A stretch of 64,000 bases of DNA from Planctomycetota bacterium. GTDB lineage: Bacteria > Planctomycetota > Planctomycetia > Gemmatales > HRBIN36. Below are positions 47,490 to 56,679 of this stretch, piece by piece. The translations under genes were made by a program, and so were the position numbers. The number at the start of each line of letters is the position of its first letter. The stretch's first letter is position 1. The notes under the pieces were generated by a model. That model ran no database searches. It worked only from the letters and a program-made list of their open reading frames with translations, and had not been told where the DNA came from. Where the stretch lies: positions 1 to 64,000 of the forward strand of contig JACTMY010000015.1 of assembly GCA_014584395.1 (NCBI GenBank), written 5' to 3'.

Positions 47490-48407
47490 TCAGGCCTTCT
47501 TTTCCGGCGCCGGCAAATAGCGGCGGCCTGGCCGGTCCTTGCTCTCCTGCACGATCCGCAAGAACAGCTCTTCCAGCGTGGTCACCGGGTGGTCGATCAT
47601 GTTCACCGAACCGCCATGCTTTTCCACGACCTGCGTCAAGTCGCGTTTCAACTCATCCGTGATCCGCACCCCCTTGGCCCGCATCTGCACGACTTCCTCG
47701 ACTTCCAGCAGCTTGTCCACCTCGCCAAGCTCCTGAAGATCGCCGTCGTAAAGGATGGCGATGCGGTCGCAGACGTCTTGCACGTCGTCGAGCCGGTGGC
47801 TGCACATGATGACGGTTTTGCCTTCGGCCTTGAGTTCGAGGATGAGGTCCTTCATCCAGCGGCTGCCCAGCGGGTCCAGGCCGGACGTGGGCTCGTCCAG
47901 AATCACCAATTCCGGGTCATTGATAAGGGCCTGGGCCAGGCCGATGCGTTGCCGCATGCCTTTGGAGTATTCCCGCAAGGTGCGCTTCTTGTCGCGGGAC
48001 AGCCCCACTTTGTCGATAAGTTCATCCGAACGCTTGCGCCGCACCTTGGTGGGCATGTTGAAGAGCCGGCCGTAAAAATCCAACGTTTCCTCGGCCGTCA
48101 GAAAGCGGTACAGATAGGATTCCTCGGGCAGATAGCCGATGCGTTCGTTCTTGGTGACGTCGGTGCCGGGCTTGCCGAAGACGAGGGCTTCGCCTTCATT
48201 CGGAAAGAGCAATCCGAGCAAGAGCTTGATGGTGGTCGTCTTGCCCGAACCATTGGGCCCCAGCAGTCCGAACACTTCCCCGCGATAGATCTGCAGGTTG
48301 AGACTGCGCAGGGCTTGTTTCTTCTGCCGCCCCCAGAAATCTCTATAAATCTTGCTCAAGGAACGCGTTTCAACGACGACCTCACGCGACCCGTTGTTGG
48401 CAGACAT
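47490..48407 (-). CDS. ABC transporter ATP-binding protein
   Basis: ATPase of 305 aa. It has Walker [10 protein letters not shown], signature [13 protein letters not shown], Walker [14 protein letters not shown] and the H-loop in MCSHRLDD. The C-terminal extension (about 225-305) is of the kind found in ABC-2 exporter ATPases. The start at 48407 has AGGTGG; the frame is open to 48683, but that part is not ABC-like. First gene of the operon. Confidence 0.95.
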   Translation of the reverse strand: MSANNGSREVVVETRSLSKIYRDFWGRQKKQALRSLNLQIYRGEVFGLLGPNGSGKTTTIKLLLGLLFPNEGEALVFGKPGTDVTKNERIGYLPEESYLYRFLTAEETLDFYGRLFNMPTKVRRKRSDELIDKVGLSRDKKRTLREYSKGMRQRIGLAQALINDPELVILDEPTSGLDPLGSRWMKDLILELKAEGKTVIMCSHRLDDVQDVCDRIAILYDGDLQELGEVDKLLEVEEVVQMRAKGVRITDELKRDLTQVVEKHGGSVNMIDHPVTTLEELFLRIVQESKDRPGRRYLPAPEKKA

Positions 48408-48804
48408 GAAACCACCTATGCCATGAAACTGTAAAAAGATGCGGCAATAGCAAACCATGAACGTCAGGCCGACGTTGCCGTTACGGCTATTACGCAGGAC
48501 CTCGGCACAACGTTCACTGATTCCTCGGAGCCGCCAGCCACGCCGATGATCTAAACGCCTAGGCGTCAACCATCCGCGGCGCTGCAGCAGCCATGTTTCC
48601 GGCTCCGGGATGTCAGCACGCTCTAACTCGACAAGCGAAGGTAATTTAGGAAATGAGCCACTAAAAGCCAGGGGGTATGGCAAGCGATGAAACCGCGTGC
48701 TTGGTCAAGATCGCAAGGGCATTTCCATGCGCGCGCTGTTCCCTGACCACTTCGCCCGCACCCCCTGGCCTGGAAGTGCGTCCCTCAATGGAGCTGCGGC
48801 ATGA
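48408..48804. other. Intergenic region upstream of the ABC operon
   Basis: 397 bp. It should hold the ABC operon promoter and the 3' end of the VOC gene transcript, which would read into it. I see no convincing promoter, terminator or coding frame. Confidence 0.45.
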
Positions 48805-49275
48805 TCACTGGCCGTGCTGGCTCACCATGGCGGCAAAACGGCGGTCGATCTCCTCGGGACTGACATCCTCGACGTGCGTTGCAATCGACCATTTATGGCC
48901 AAAGGGGTCTTCGATCAAACCCGAACGATCCCCATAGAACTGATTCTCCACCGGCCGCGCGGCCTTGGCCCCGGCTTGCACCGCCTGGTTATATACTTCA
49001 TCCACGTTGGGCACATAGACCATCAGGCTAATCGAAGAACCACCCACGGTCTTGGGGCTGACGGCTCCCATTTCCGGAAACTCATCCGCCAGCATGATGG
49101 GCGAGTCGCCGATCTTCATCTCGGCGTGCATGACCTTGCCGCCAGGTCCGGGCAAGCGGAACAGCTCGATCGCGCCCAAGGCTTTCTTGTAGAATTCAAT
49201 CGCCTCGGCGGCGTTATGCACCACCAGATAGGGGGTGACCGCATGATAACCATCGGGAATCGGTTTGACGGCCAT
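48805..49275 (-). CDS. VOC-superfamily (glyoxalase-like / PhnB-type) protein
   Basis: Protein of 156 aa with two beta-alpha-beta-beta-beta modules. Typical elements are VTPYLVVHNAAEAIEFYKKALGA (in part), a central ISLMVYVPNVDEVYNQAVQAGAK, and YGDRSGLIEDPFGHKWSIATH near the end. It matches the small PhnB-like proteins of this fold. The start follows AAGGAAC. Activity unknown. Confidence 0.88.
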   Translation of the reverse strand: MAVKPIPDGYHAVTPYLVVHNAAEAIEFYKKALGAIELFRLPGPGGKVMHAEMKIGDSPIMLADEFPEMGAVSPKTVGGSSISLMVYVPNVDEVYNQAVQAGAKAARPVENQFYGDRSGLIEDPFGHKWSIATHVEDVSPEEIDRRFAAMVSQHGQ

Positions 49276-49516
49276 GATGTTCCTTTCTCAACTCTTCAAG
49301 CTTCGAAGATCTTCCATGAAGTAAATCAACTTCGGCTGCCGTGCAATCTTGCCAACTTAGGGTGGGGCCAAAGTGAAAGCAAGTGAAATAGTGTACTTTT
49401 GACCATATTTCGATCCCATGGCGAAAAGCACGTCGGCCTGGGGCACTGTTAAACCGCGCTATTCAGCAAAATCGGCATAAATGGGTAAAGGGTGCGGCTT
49501 TATCGAATACTCCGGC
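49276..49516. other. Intergenic region without recognised gene
   Basis: Spacer between divergent genes. The only recognised element is the promoter at 49517-49545. Confidence 0.5.
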
Positions 49517-49545
49517 TTGACCCCCGCTCTGATCTGCGCTATAGT
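49517..49545 (+). promoter_or_regulatory. Sigma70-type promoter of the secreted protein gene
   Basis: TTGACC and TATAGT separated by 17 bp, about 80 bp before the chosen ATG at 49628. Confidence 0.65.
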
Positions 49546-49627
49546 CGAAAACGGTGATTTAGCATTGCGTCGAAACGTTCATGGAACAGAAGCGTTTCGT
49601 TTGCGTCCGCATTTGGGAGGCATCTCC

Positions 49628-50389
49628 ATGGTCCATCGCTTGGCTCTCGGGGCGCTGCTGCTGGCCCTGGTCGGCTTGGCATTTCCCCTCACGGGACAAC
49701 CCCCCGGCTCCGGCTTCAACGAACGGACCGTCGAAAAACAGAAAAGCCCCGAGGATAAGGCCGGCATTTGGATGCTGGATTTCTTCTTCAAGGATCCGCG
49801 GGTCATCACCGTCGATCTGCCGGGCAAGGGCCGGCGCTTTGTGTGGTATCTGTGGTATCAGGTGTCCAACAATACCGGCGCGCCGCACAAGTTCGAGCCG
49901 CTCTTCGTCTGGGTCTGCCACGATGAAGACTCGGTTCACCTCGATCAGGTCCTGCCCAAGGCCCAGGAAGCCGTCCGCCGGCTCGAAGACGCCGACAACA
50001 TTCAGGACATTAAGAACTCGGTCACCATCAGCAAGGAACCGATTCCCGAAAGCAAGGAATTTGACGACCGCGGCCAGCGCATCGCCTATCCGAAGCTCGT
50101 CACTGGCGTCGCCACCTGGGCCGACATCAATCCGAAATCGACGCAGTTCAGCATTTTCGTCTACGGCCTCTCCGATGGGTATACGATCGTGGATGGCCCC
50201 GACGACAAGCCCATCGTCCGCCGCAAAGCTCTGCAATTGAAGTTCAAGCGGTTGGGCGATGAGTTCACGCAGAAGTCCGGGCAAATCAAGTACATGGGCC
50301 ATGCCTGGGTCTATGGCACGATCGACATGCCCGTGCCGGTGCTGGGCGACAAGCCCCCGCTGCCCAAGACCGGGGAAACTGATAAATAA
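49628..50389 (+). CDS. Secreted hypothetical protein
   Basis: Protein of 253 aa with signal peptide (LALGALLLALVGLAFPLTG). The body has a beta-rich pattern with FVWYLWYQVSNNTGAPHKFEP, KSTQFSIFVYGLSDGYT and a Pro-rich end. Start supported by GGGAGG. No family name is certain. It has its own promoter and terminator and is probably monocistronic. Confidence 0.78.
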   Translation: MVHRLALGALLLALVGLAFPLTGQPPGSGFNERTVEKQKSPEDKAGIWMLDFFFKDPRVITVDLPGKGRRFVWYLWYQVSNNTGAPHKFEPLFVWVCHDEDSVHLDQVLPKAQEAVRRLEDADNIQDIKNSVTISKEPIPESKEFDDRGQRIAYPKLVTGVATWADINPKSTQFSIFVYGLSDGYTIVDGPDDKPIVRRKALQLKFKRLGDEFTQKSGQIKYMGHAWVYGTIDMPVPVLGDKPPLPKTGETDK

Positions 50390-50416
50390 CCTAGGCCCCT
50401 CCTTCATGCCACTCCA

Positions 50417-50448
50417 AGGATGAGCCTGGCCATAGGCTCATCCTTTTT
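50417..50448 (+). terminator. Rho-independent terminator
   Basis: Perfect 11-bp stem AGGATGAGCCT / AGGCTCATCCT with a 6-nt loop, followed by five Ts. Confidence 0.9.
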
Positions 50449-50603
50449 CATGGGCGGCGGCGCATCGGCGGCCGGCGCGCCTTCCTTCCTCCAAACCCGC
50501 TTCCTCGCCCTCGCGTCCAAGCGCTGCGAAGCCACCGTTGACGATGCCCCACTCAATCGGACAATAAACGAGAGAGATCACGCTTCTCCCATGCGAGTCC
50601 CTT

Positions 50604-53498
50604 ATGCTCTCCGCCAACGACGTTCGTGCACAGTTCATCGATTTCTTCGTCAAAAAGCATGGCCACACGTTTGTGCCGTCGGCTTCGGTCGTCCCGCTGG
50701 ACGACCCCACGCTCATGTTCACCAACGCCGGCATGAATCAGTTCAAGGACGTTTTCCTGGGCGTGGGCAGCCGGCCTTACAAGCGGGCCGTCAACTCGCA
50801 GAAGTGCATCCGCGCCAGCGGCAAGCACAACGACCTCGAGGACGTCGGCCGGGACACCTACCATCACACCTTTTTCGAAATGCTCGGCAACTGGTCCTTC
50901 GGCGATTATTACAAGGCCGAGGCCATCCGCTGGGCCTGGGAGCTGCTCACCCAGGTATGGGGATTGGATAAGAGCAGGCTCCACGTCACCGTCTTTGGCG
51001 GCGACGCGGCCCTGAACCTCGAACCCGACGTGGAAGCGGCAGCCCTCTGGGCCAGCGAAACGGACATCGACCCCAGCCACATCCATCGCTTCGGCACGAA
51101 GGACAATTTCTGGATGATGGGCGAGACCGGCCCCTGCGGACCGTGCACCGAAATCCACATCGACCGCACCTCCGATCGAAGCGGCGGCCGGCTTGTCAAC
51201 GCCGGGGATTACCGCGTCATGGAGATTTGGAATCTCGTCTTCATCCAATACAACCGGGATGAGGCCGGCGTGCTCACTTCCCTGCCCGCCAAGCACGTCG
51301 ATACCGGGATGGGCTTCGAACGCCTCTGTGCCGTGCTGCAAGGCAAAGACAGCAATTATGACACCGACGTCTTCGCCCCCATCATGGCCGCCATCGCGCA
51401 ACTGACGGGCCAGACCTACACCGCCAAGCTGGACGATCAGAAGGACACGGGCTTCCGCGTCATTGCGGACCACGTGCGCACGCTCGCCTTTGCCATCACC
51501 GACGGCGCTTTGCCCAGCAACAAGGGGCGCGGCAGCGTCCTGCGCAGCATCCTGCGCCGGGCCGTCCGCTTCGGCTGGCAAACCTTCGGCCAACGGGAAC
51601 CCTTTATCCACAAACTCGTGCCGACGCTGGTCGAGCACATGGGCGGCGCCTTTCCCGAACTGAAGGTGAACCCCGATCGCGTGGCCGAGGTCATCCGCGG
51701 CGAGGAAGCGGATTTCCTGAAGACGATTGAGAAAGGGCTGACGCTGTTCATGGATGCGTCGGAGACCCTGGCCAAAGCGCGCGACCAGCTCGAAGCCGCG
51801 CTCGCCAGCCTGAAAGCAGGCGAGGTGAAGGCCAACATCCAAAAACGCTTGGAGGAAATCCGCGATGCCTTTGCTTCCGGTGAGTTGAAAGCCAGCTTGA
51901 AAAGCAAGTTCGATGAAGTGCGCCAAGCCGCGGCCTCGGGCCAGATCGGGGCGGGCCTGTTGAGCAAGTTGCAGGAGATCCGCGACGGCCTGCGCGAACT
52001 GCCGGCGGCGAAAGTGTTTGGACTCTACACGACCTATGGCTTTCCTCCGGACCTCACCCGGCAGATGGCCCAGGAACGCGGTTTGACGATTGATGAATCG
52101 GACTTCGAAAAGAAGATGAAGGAGCACGAAGAGATTAGCCGCGCTCAGACCGCCGCCCGGCAGGTGGCCATGCAGGTCAACACGCCTTTGCCCGCGACCG
52201 ATGACCGCCCCAAATGGCTCGGCGCCGCGGCCAAGGGCATGATCCTCGGCTGGATCGACAACAATGCCTTCCTCCACCAAGGCAAGCTGCTTTTCGACAA
52301 GGACGGCATCGGCGCCACCGTCGGCCTCGTGCTCGACCGCACCTGCTTCTACGCCGAGGCGGGCGGCCAGGTCGGCGATCAAGGCACGATCCGCACGCCC
52401 ACCGGCGTCTTCAGCGTGGCCAACACCGTCAAGCTTGGCAATGCCGTCGTCCATGTCGGCCAGGTCGCGGACGGCCATCTCGAAGTGGGCCAGGAGGCGC
52501 AGCTCAGCGTCAGCCCCGAACGGGAATTCACCCGCAAGAACCACACCGCCACCCACCTGCTCCACTGGGCCTTGCACAAGGTGCTGGGTCAGCACGTCGA
52601 GCAGCGCGGCTCCGCGGTCTCGCCGCACAAGCTGACCTTCGACTTTTCCCATCATGCCGCCTTGTCGCCCGACGAGAAGCGGGAGATCGAACGGCTGGTC
52701 AACGAAAAAATTTACGAGGATCAGGAAGTCCACTGGCGCGAGCTGCCCATCGCCGAGGCCAAGAAGCTGCCGGGCGTGAAGGCCTTTTTCGGCGACAAAT
52801 ACGGCGATGAGGTCCGCATCGTGGAAATCGGGGACGGCTTCAGCAGGGAGTTTTGCGGCGGCACGCACCTGGACCGCACCGGACAGGCGGGCTTCTTCAA
52901 GATCATCGGCGAGGAAGCCACGGGCAAGGGCATTCGCCGCATTACCGCCTTGACGGGCCGGGAAGCCGTCGCCCATGTGCAGCAGATCGATCAGGTGATG
53001 CAAGAGCTGCTCGAGCGCTTTCGCTGCCAGCCGAGCGACTTGCCCGACCGCATCGACAAGCTGCGCGATGAAATCAAGAAGCTGCAGCATCAGCACAAAA
53101 AGGGAGCCGCCGCGGACCTGGCGGGCACGGTGGATAAATTGCTCGCCGAGGCGCCCATGGTCGGCCGTGCGAAAATCGTCGTCGGCGCGCTGCACGAAGG
53201 CGTAGCGGATGAAGCCGTCCGCACGCAAATCGACCGCATCAAGCAGATGGCGGGTTCATGCGTGGTCATCCTGGGGTGGCCCGTCGGCGCGGACAAGGCG
53301 ACCTTGATGGCGGCGGTGAGCGACGACCTGACGGGAAAAATCCAAGCGGGCAAGTTGATCGGCCTGATCGCCCCCATCGTGGGGGGCAAGGGCGGCGGCC
53401 GCCCCGGCATGGCCCAGGCGGGCGGCAAGGAGCCGGCGAAGCTTGGCGAAGCCCTCGACTTGGCCTTGCAAAAAGCGAAGGAACAACTGGCTGGCTAA
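50604..53498 (+). CDS. alaS: Alanyl-tRNA synthetase with extra coiled-coil insertion
   Basis: AlaRS (964 aa; E. coli has 876). Class II core motifs: FFVKKHGHTFVPSASVVP, MNQFKDVFLG, the CIRASGKHNDLEDVG block and the GMGFERL motif. The editing domain has HTATHLLHWALHKVLG and FCGGTHLDRTGQ, with the Zn-binding HxxxH and CxxxH. The C-terminal oligomerisation/C-Ala part follows. Between the catalytic and editing domains, about residues 386-466 form an extra Lys/Glu/Ala-rich coiled-coil-like insert with internal repeats of the EIRDAFASGELKASLKSKF kind. The ribosome site is weak. Monocistronic. Confidence 0.97.
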   Translation: MLSANDVRAQFIDFFVKKHGHTFVPSASVVPLDDPTLMFTNAGMNQFKDVFLGVGSRPYKRAVNSQKCIRASGKHNDLEDVGRDTYHHTFFEMLGNWSFGDYYKAEAIRWAWELLTQVWGLDKSRLHVTVFGGDAALNLEPDVEAAALWASETDIDPSHIHRFGTKDNFWMMGETGPCGPCTEIHIDRTSDRSGGRLVNAGDYRVMEIWNLVFIQYNRDEAGVLTSLPAKHVDTGMGFERLCAVLQGKDSNYDTDVFAPIMAAIAQLTGQTYTAKLDDQKDTGFRVIADHVRTLAFAITDGALPSNKGRGSVLRSILRRAVRFGWQTFGQREPFIHKLVPTLVEHMGGAFPELKVNPDRVAEVIRGEEADFLKTIEKGLTLFMDASETLAKARDQLEAALASLKAGEVKANIQKRLEEIRDAFASGELKASLKSKFDEVRQAAASGQIGAGLLSKLQEIRDGLRELPAAKVFGLYTTYGFPPDLTRQMAQERGLTIDESDFEKKMKEHEEISRAQTAARQVAMQVNTPLPATDDRPKWLGAAAKGMILGWIDNNAFLHQGKLLFDKDGIGATVGLVLDRTCFYAEAGGQVGDQGTIRTPTGVFSVANTVKLGNAVVHVGQVADGHLEVGQEAQLSVSPEREFTRKNHTATHLLHWALHKVLGQHVEQRGSAVSPHKLTFDFSHHAALSPDEKREIERLVNEKIYEDQEVHWRELPIAEAKKLPGVKAFFGDKYGDEVRIVEIGDGFSREFCGGTHLDRTGQAGFFKIIGEEATGKGIRRITALTGREAVAHVQQIDQVMQELLERFRCQPSDLPDRIDKLRDEIKKLQHQHKKGAAADLAGTVDKLLAEAPMVGRAKIVVGALHEGVADEAVRTQIDRIKQMAGSCVVILGWPVGADKATLMAAVSDDLTGKIQAGKLIGLIAPIVGGKGGGRPGMAQAGGKEPAKLGEALDLALQKAKEQLAG

Positions 53499-53506
53499 GC
53501 GCTGGG

Positions 53507-54784
53507 TCATTGCCCGCCGCGTTCCTTGAGCAGAGCCGCGCAGGCGCGCAGCCCCTCAAACAGCGCCGGCTCCCGCCCGCCATCGGGGCCTATCGTCTCG
53601 GCCACCTCGCTCGGCCACATGCCCTGACGGAACATTTGCTTGAACGTCTCCATGACATGCTCCACGGCCCGAAGCGGCGTTTGTCCTTGCTGATTCGTTT
53701 TGTTGGCATCGCCGCCATGGTCGAGAAGGATCCGCAGGGCCGTCAAGTCGCCCTGCGTCGCGGCCACGTGCACGGCCGTGCCGAAGAGGGGATACACGGC
53801 ATGGAGGTCCGCTCCCAGGTCGATCAGCCGCTGCAAGGCGGCATGCTGCCGGCACATTACGGCCGCCATCAGCGGGCTGACGGCCGCGTTGATGCCCATC
53901 ATCTGAAAGGCTTTCATTTGTTGGGCGGAAGTGGCCGTTTCTTGGCTCGCCCATGAATCCACGTTCAGCGGCGCGAGGCCGTTGACGTTCGCCCCCATCT
54001 CCACGGTCTGTTCCAGGGCGGCGACGTCGCCCCGAGCCGCGGCGTCCACCAAGCGTTGGACGCGCGGGTCCGCGGGGGTTTGGCCGCCCCCTAAGCCCAT
54101 CATCTGCAGGATGGCTTCGGGCAAGCGGCTCAGCAATCCCTTCGGCTCACCCTCGTCTTCCATCTCCAGTTCATCCGCCAGGTCAAAAGGCGATGATGCT
54201 GCCCCTCTCGGGAAGTCCCCGCCATCACTCCAAAGTCCCGCAGCCGCGGCCTGCAGACGCTGCGGCTCGATCTCCTCGCCGATCATCCGAAAGTCCGCCA
54301 ATGCCCGCTCTTCATCGATCCCCAGCAAACTCGCCAATTGCGCCAATTGCTCCTCAGCAAAGACGGCCTCCGTATGCAAGACCTCTTCGATGGCATCGAC
54401 CTCCGCCGCCGTGGTGCAAACCGCGCGCAGGCGCCTGGGGTCGCCGCCCCGCTCGGCCTGTTCATCCGCCTCTTCTTCGAAATAATCCGGGCAGGAGTTG
54501 TACTGATCGGTGAGCTGGCCGTTTTCGAAAAGCCAATAGGCGAACACGTCGCTGTCGTGCACCAGAAAGGCCAGGGTCGGTTTCTTGAGGGCCGCGGAGA
54601 GGGAAGCCCCGACTTCCAAGATGCGGCGTTCATCCTGATCCGACGCTTGCTCCTCGTAGATCGAAAGCCAATCCCGCTTCGGCTCGGTCACCCAGGCCTT
54701 CGGAATGCGGAGTTCAATGAGCCGCTTTTCAACGGCCGATCGATCGCGGCCGCGGACATGGAAATTGACGATGAAGGAGCCCAT
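53507..54784 (-). CDS. Ankyrin-repeat protein with RraB-like N-terminal region
   Basis: Protein of 425 aa, no signal peptide. About residues 1-85 have a ferredoxin-like pattern (SFIVNFHVRGRDRSAVEKRL) and could be related to RraB or DUF695 proteins; this is tentative. A middle region with acidic runs follows. About residues 245-400 contain four to five ankyrin repeats (LVDAAARGDVAALEQTVEMG in part, PLMAAVMCRQHAALQRLIDLG, AVHVAATQGDLTALRILLDHG). It would bind another protein. Convergent with alaS, only 8 bp between stops. Confidence 0.8.
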   Translation of the reverse strand: MGSFIVNFHVRGRDRSAVEKRLIELRIPKAWVTEPKRDWLSIYEEQASDQDERRILEVGASLSAALKKPTLAFLVHDSDVFAYWLFENGQLTDQYNSCPDYFEEEADEQAERGGDPRRLRAVCTTAAEVDAIEEVLHTEAVFAEEQLAQLASLLGIDEERALADFRMIGEEIEPQRLQAAAAGLWSDGGDFPRGAASSPFDLADELEMEDEGEPKGLLSRLPEAILQMMGLGGGQTPADPRVQRLVDAAARGDVAALEQTVEMGANVNGLAPLNVDSWASQETATSAQQMKAFQMMGINAAVSPLMAAVMCRQHAALQRLIDLGADLHAVYPLFGTAVHVAATQGDLTALRILLDHGGDANKTNQQGQTPLRAVEHVMETFKQMFRQGMWPSEVAETIGPDGGREPALFEGLRACAALLKERGGQ

Positions 54785-54870
54785 GCGGATCTCCCAGTAA
54801 GGGCGTGGACAAGGCGGATGCGTTCATCCCAGTTCGAAGAGATTCTAAGCCAATGAAACGGCGTTGGACA

Positions 54871-54879
54871 TGATATAAT
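54871..54879 (+). promoter_or_regulatory. Extended -10 promoter
   Basis: TGATATAAT (extended TGn plus TATAAT), about 100 bp before the phosphodiesterase ATG at 54981. No good -35 is seen, as expected for extended -10 promoters. Confidence 0.5.
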
Positions 54880-54980
54880 GCCAAGCTTCCGGGTGGACGG
54901 TTCCCCCAAGGAATGCAGTGGAATGAGGACAAAACGTTCGCGGTTGACCGCAGCGATCTCCTTCAAGAAAGCCTGCCTTC

Positions 54981-55463
54981 ATGCTGATTGGGATTCTCTC
55001 CGATAGCCACGATCACGCGGACCGGATGGAGCGCGCGGTGCAGCGGCTCCTGCAGGAAAACGTGACCGTTCTCATTCACTGCGGCGACCTGTGCGGCCCC
55101 GCGATGTTGAAGCTGTTTCCCGATCGCCCCGCCTACTTCGTCCTCGGCAACAATGATTGGCCGGAGGATTTTGCCGAGCTGGAACCAGGCAAGGAACTGA
55201 CCTGTTTGGGGAATGGCGGCATCATCACGCTGATGGGCAAGACCATTGCGATCACGCACGGCCATTTACCGGACGTGACGCAGCAGCTTCTGGCCCAACA
55301 GCCTGACTATTTGCTGAGCGGCCACACGCATCAAAGGGAAGACCGCCTGATCGGTCCCACGCGCAAGCTCAATCCCGGGGCGCTGACGCGGGCTCGGGAA
55401 TACACGGTCGCCGTGCTGAACCTGCTGACGGGGACGGTGCGGAGTTTGGTGTTGGCGAAGTGA
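54981..55463 (+). CDS. YfcE/MJ0936-type metallophosphodiesterase
   Basis: Small binuclear-metal phosphodiesterase of 160 aa. All five metal blocks are seen: GILSDSHDH, HCGDLCG, LGNND, ITHGH and SGHTHQ. Length and sequence fit the YfcE/MJ0936 class acting on phosphodiesters in the cytoplasm. Confidence 0.92.
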   Translation: MLIGILSDSHDHADRMERAVQRLLQENVTVLIHCGDLCGPAMLKLFPDRPAYFVLGNNDWPEDFAELEPGKELTCLGNGGIITLMGKTIAITHGHLPDVTQQLLAQQPDYLLSGHTHQREDRLIGPTRKLNPGALTRAREYTVAVLNLLTGTVRSLVLAK

Positions 55464-55470
55464 AGGAGGG

Positions 55471-55510
55471 AAAACGAACAACCCGACCGTTGGTTGAGAA
55501 CGATCGGGTT
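55471..55510 (-). terminator. Terminator of the 23S-5S rRNA operon
   Basis: On the minus strand AACCCGATCGTT pairs with AACGGTCGGGTT (12 bp, one wobble) around a 7-nt loop and is followed by GTTCGTTTT. It begins 14 bp beyond the 5S 3' end. Confidence 0.85.
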
Positions 55511-55523
55511 GCAGTTGGATAAA

Positions 55524-55634
55524 TGCCGGCGATAACCTACTCTCGCGGAAGAATCCACTACCATCGGCCCAGAGTGTTTCACGGCCGTGTTCGGGATGGG
55601 AACGGGTGTTACCACGCTGGTATGGTCACCGGCA
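55524..55634 (-). rRNA. rrf: 5S ribosomal RNA
   Basis: 111-nt gene. The ends TGCCGGTGA and TCGCCGGCA form helix I. The conserved loop around CCCGTTCCCATCCCGAACAC (positions about 55572-55591) is present. It is the last gene of the operon, about 80 nt behind the 23S end. Confidence 0.95.
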
Positions 55635-55999
55635 AGAAGCCTGAATATCAAGAAGGCGGCGGAAGAAGATCAACTGAAGCACTCGGAGAGACGATGCAGA
55701 AGAAAAGATCAATGCGGCCAAGCGCTCGACTATTAGTACCGGTTAGCTCACATGTTGCCACGTTTACACACCCGGCCTATCAACCTGGTGGTCTACCAGG
55801 AGTCTCTCACCTTGCGGCATGGAAATCTCGTTTTGAAGAGGGTTTCACGCTTATATGCTTTCAGCGTTTATCCCGACCGTACATAGCTACCCAGCGATAC
55901 CGCTAGCGCGATAACTGGAACACCAGAGGTACGTCCATCCCAATCCTCTCGTACTAGGGATGGGTCTTCGCAAATTTCCTACACCCACAGCAGATAGGG

Positions 56000-56037
<38 letters not shown>

Positions 56038-56079
56038 ACCGCTTTCATTGGCGAACAGCCAAACCCTTGGGAGCTTCTC

Positions 56080-56123
<44 letters not shown>

Positions 56124-56144
56124 TCGCCGCTATGAACGCTCAGA

Positions 56145-56180
<36 letters not shown>

Positions 56181-56628
56181 TGTTGAGCGACGGCCTTTCC
56201 ATCCAGCACCGCCGGATCACTAGGTCCTGCTTTCACATCGGTTTGACGTATGAGTCTCACCGTTAAGCAACCTTATGCCCTTGCACTCGTCACCTGATTG
56301 CCAACCAGGTTGAGGTTGCCTTTGAACTCCTCCGTTACCTTTTAGGAGGAGACCGCCCCAGTCAAACTGCCCACTTACCACTGTCCTCCGCCCGGATTCA
56401 CGGGACGGGGTTAGAGTTCAAGCACAACAAGGCTGGTGTTTCATTGGCCGGCTCCCTGAATACCGAGATACTCAGTTCGAAGCCTCCCAGCTACGCTACG
56501 CATGCTGGGCCTAAACCCAATAATAAGCTACAGTGAAGGTTCACGGGGTCTTTCCGTCTAGCTGCGGGAACGATGCATCTTCACATCGACTACAGTTTCA
56601 CCGAGTCGCTCGTGGAGACAGTGCTCCT

Positions 56629-56672
<44 letters not shown>

Positions 56673-56679
56673 CTTCGCT

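Noticed and set aside
45631-47520. 629-codon plus-strand frame opposite the ABC permease
   Set aside because: Repetitive Gln/Asp/His/Arg composition and no start signal; the permease helices on the minus strand are clear.
50553-53228. 891-codon minus-strand frame opposite alaS
   Set aside because: AlaRS motifs on the plus strand are unambiguous, so the opposite frame is a shadow.
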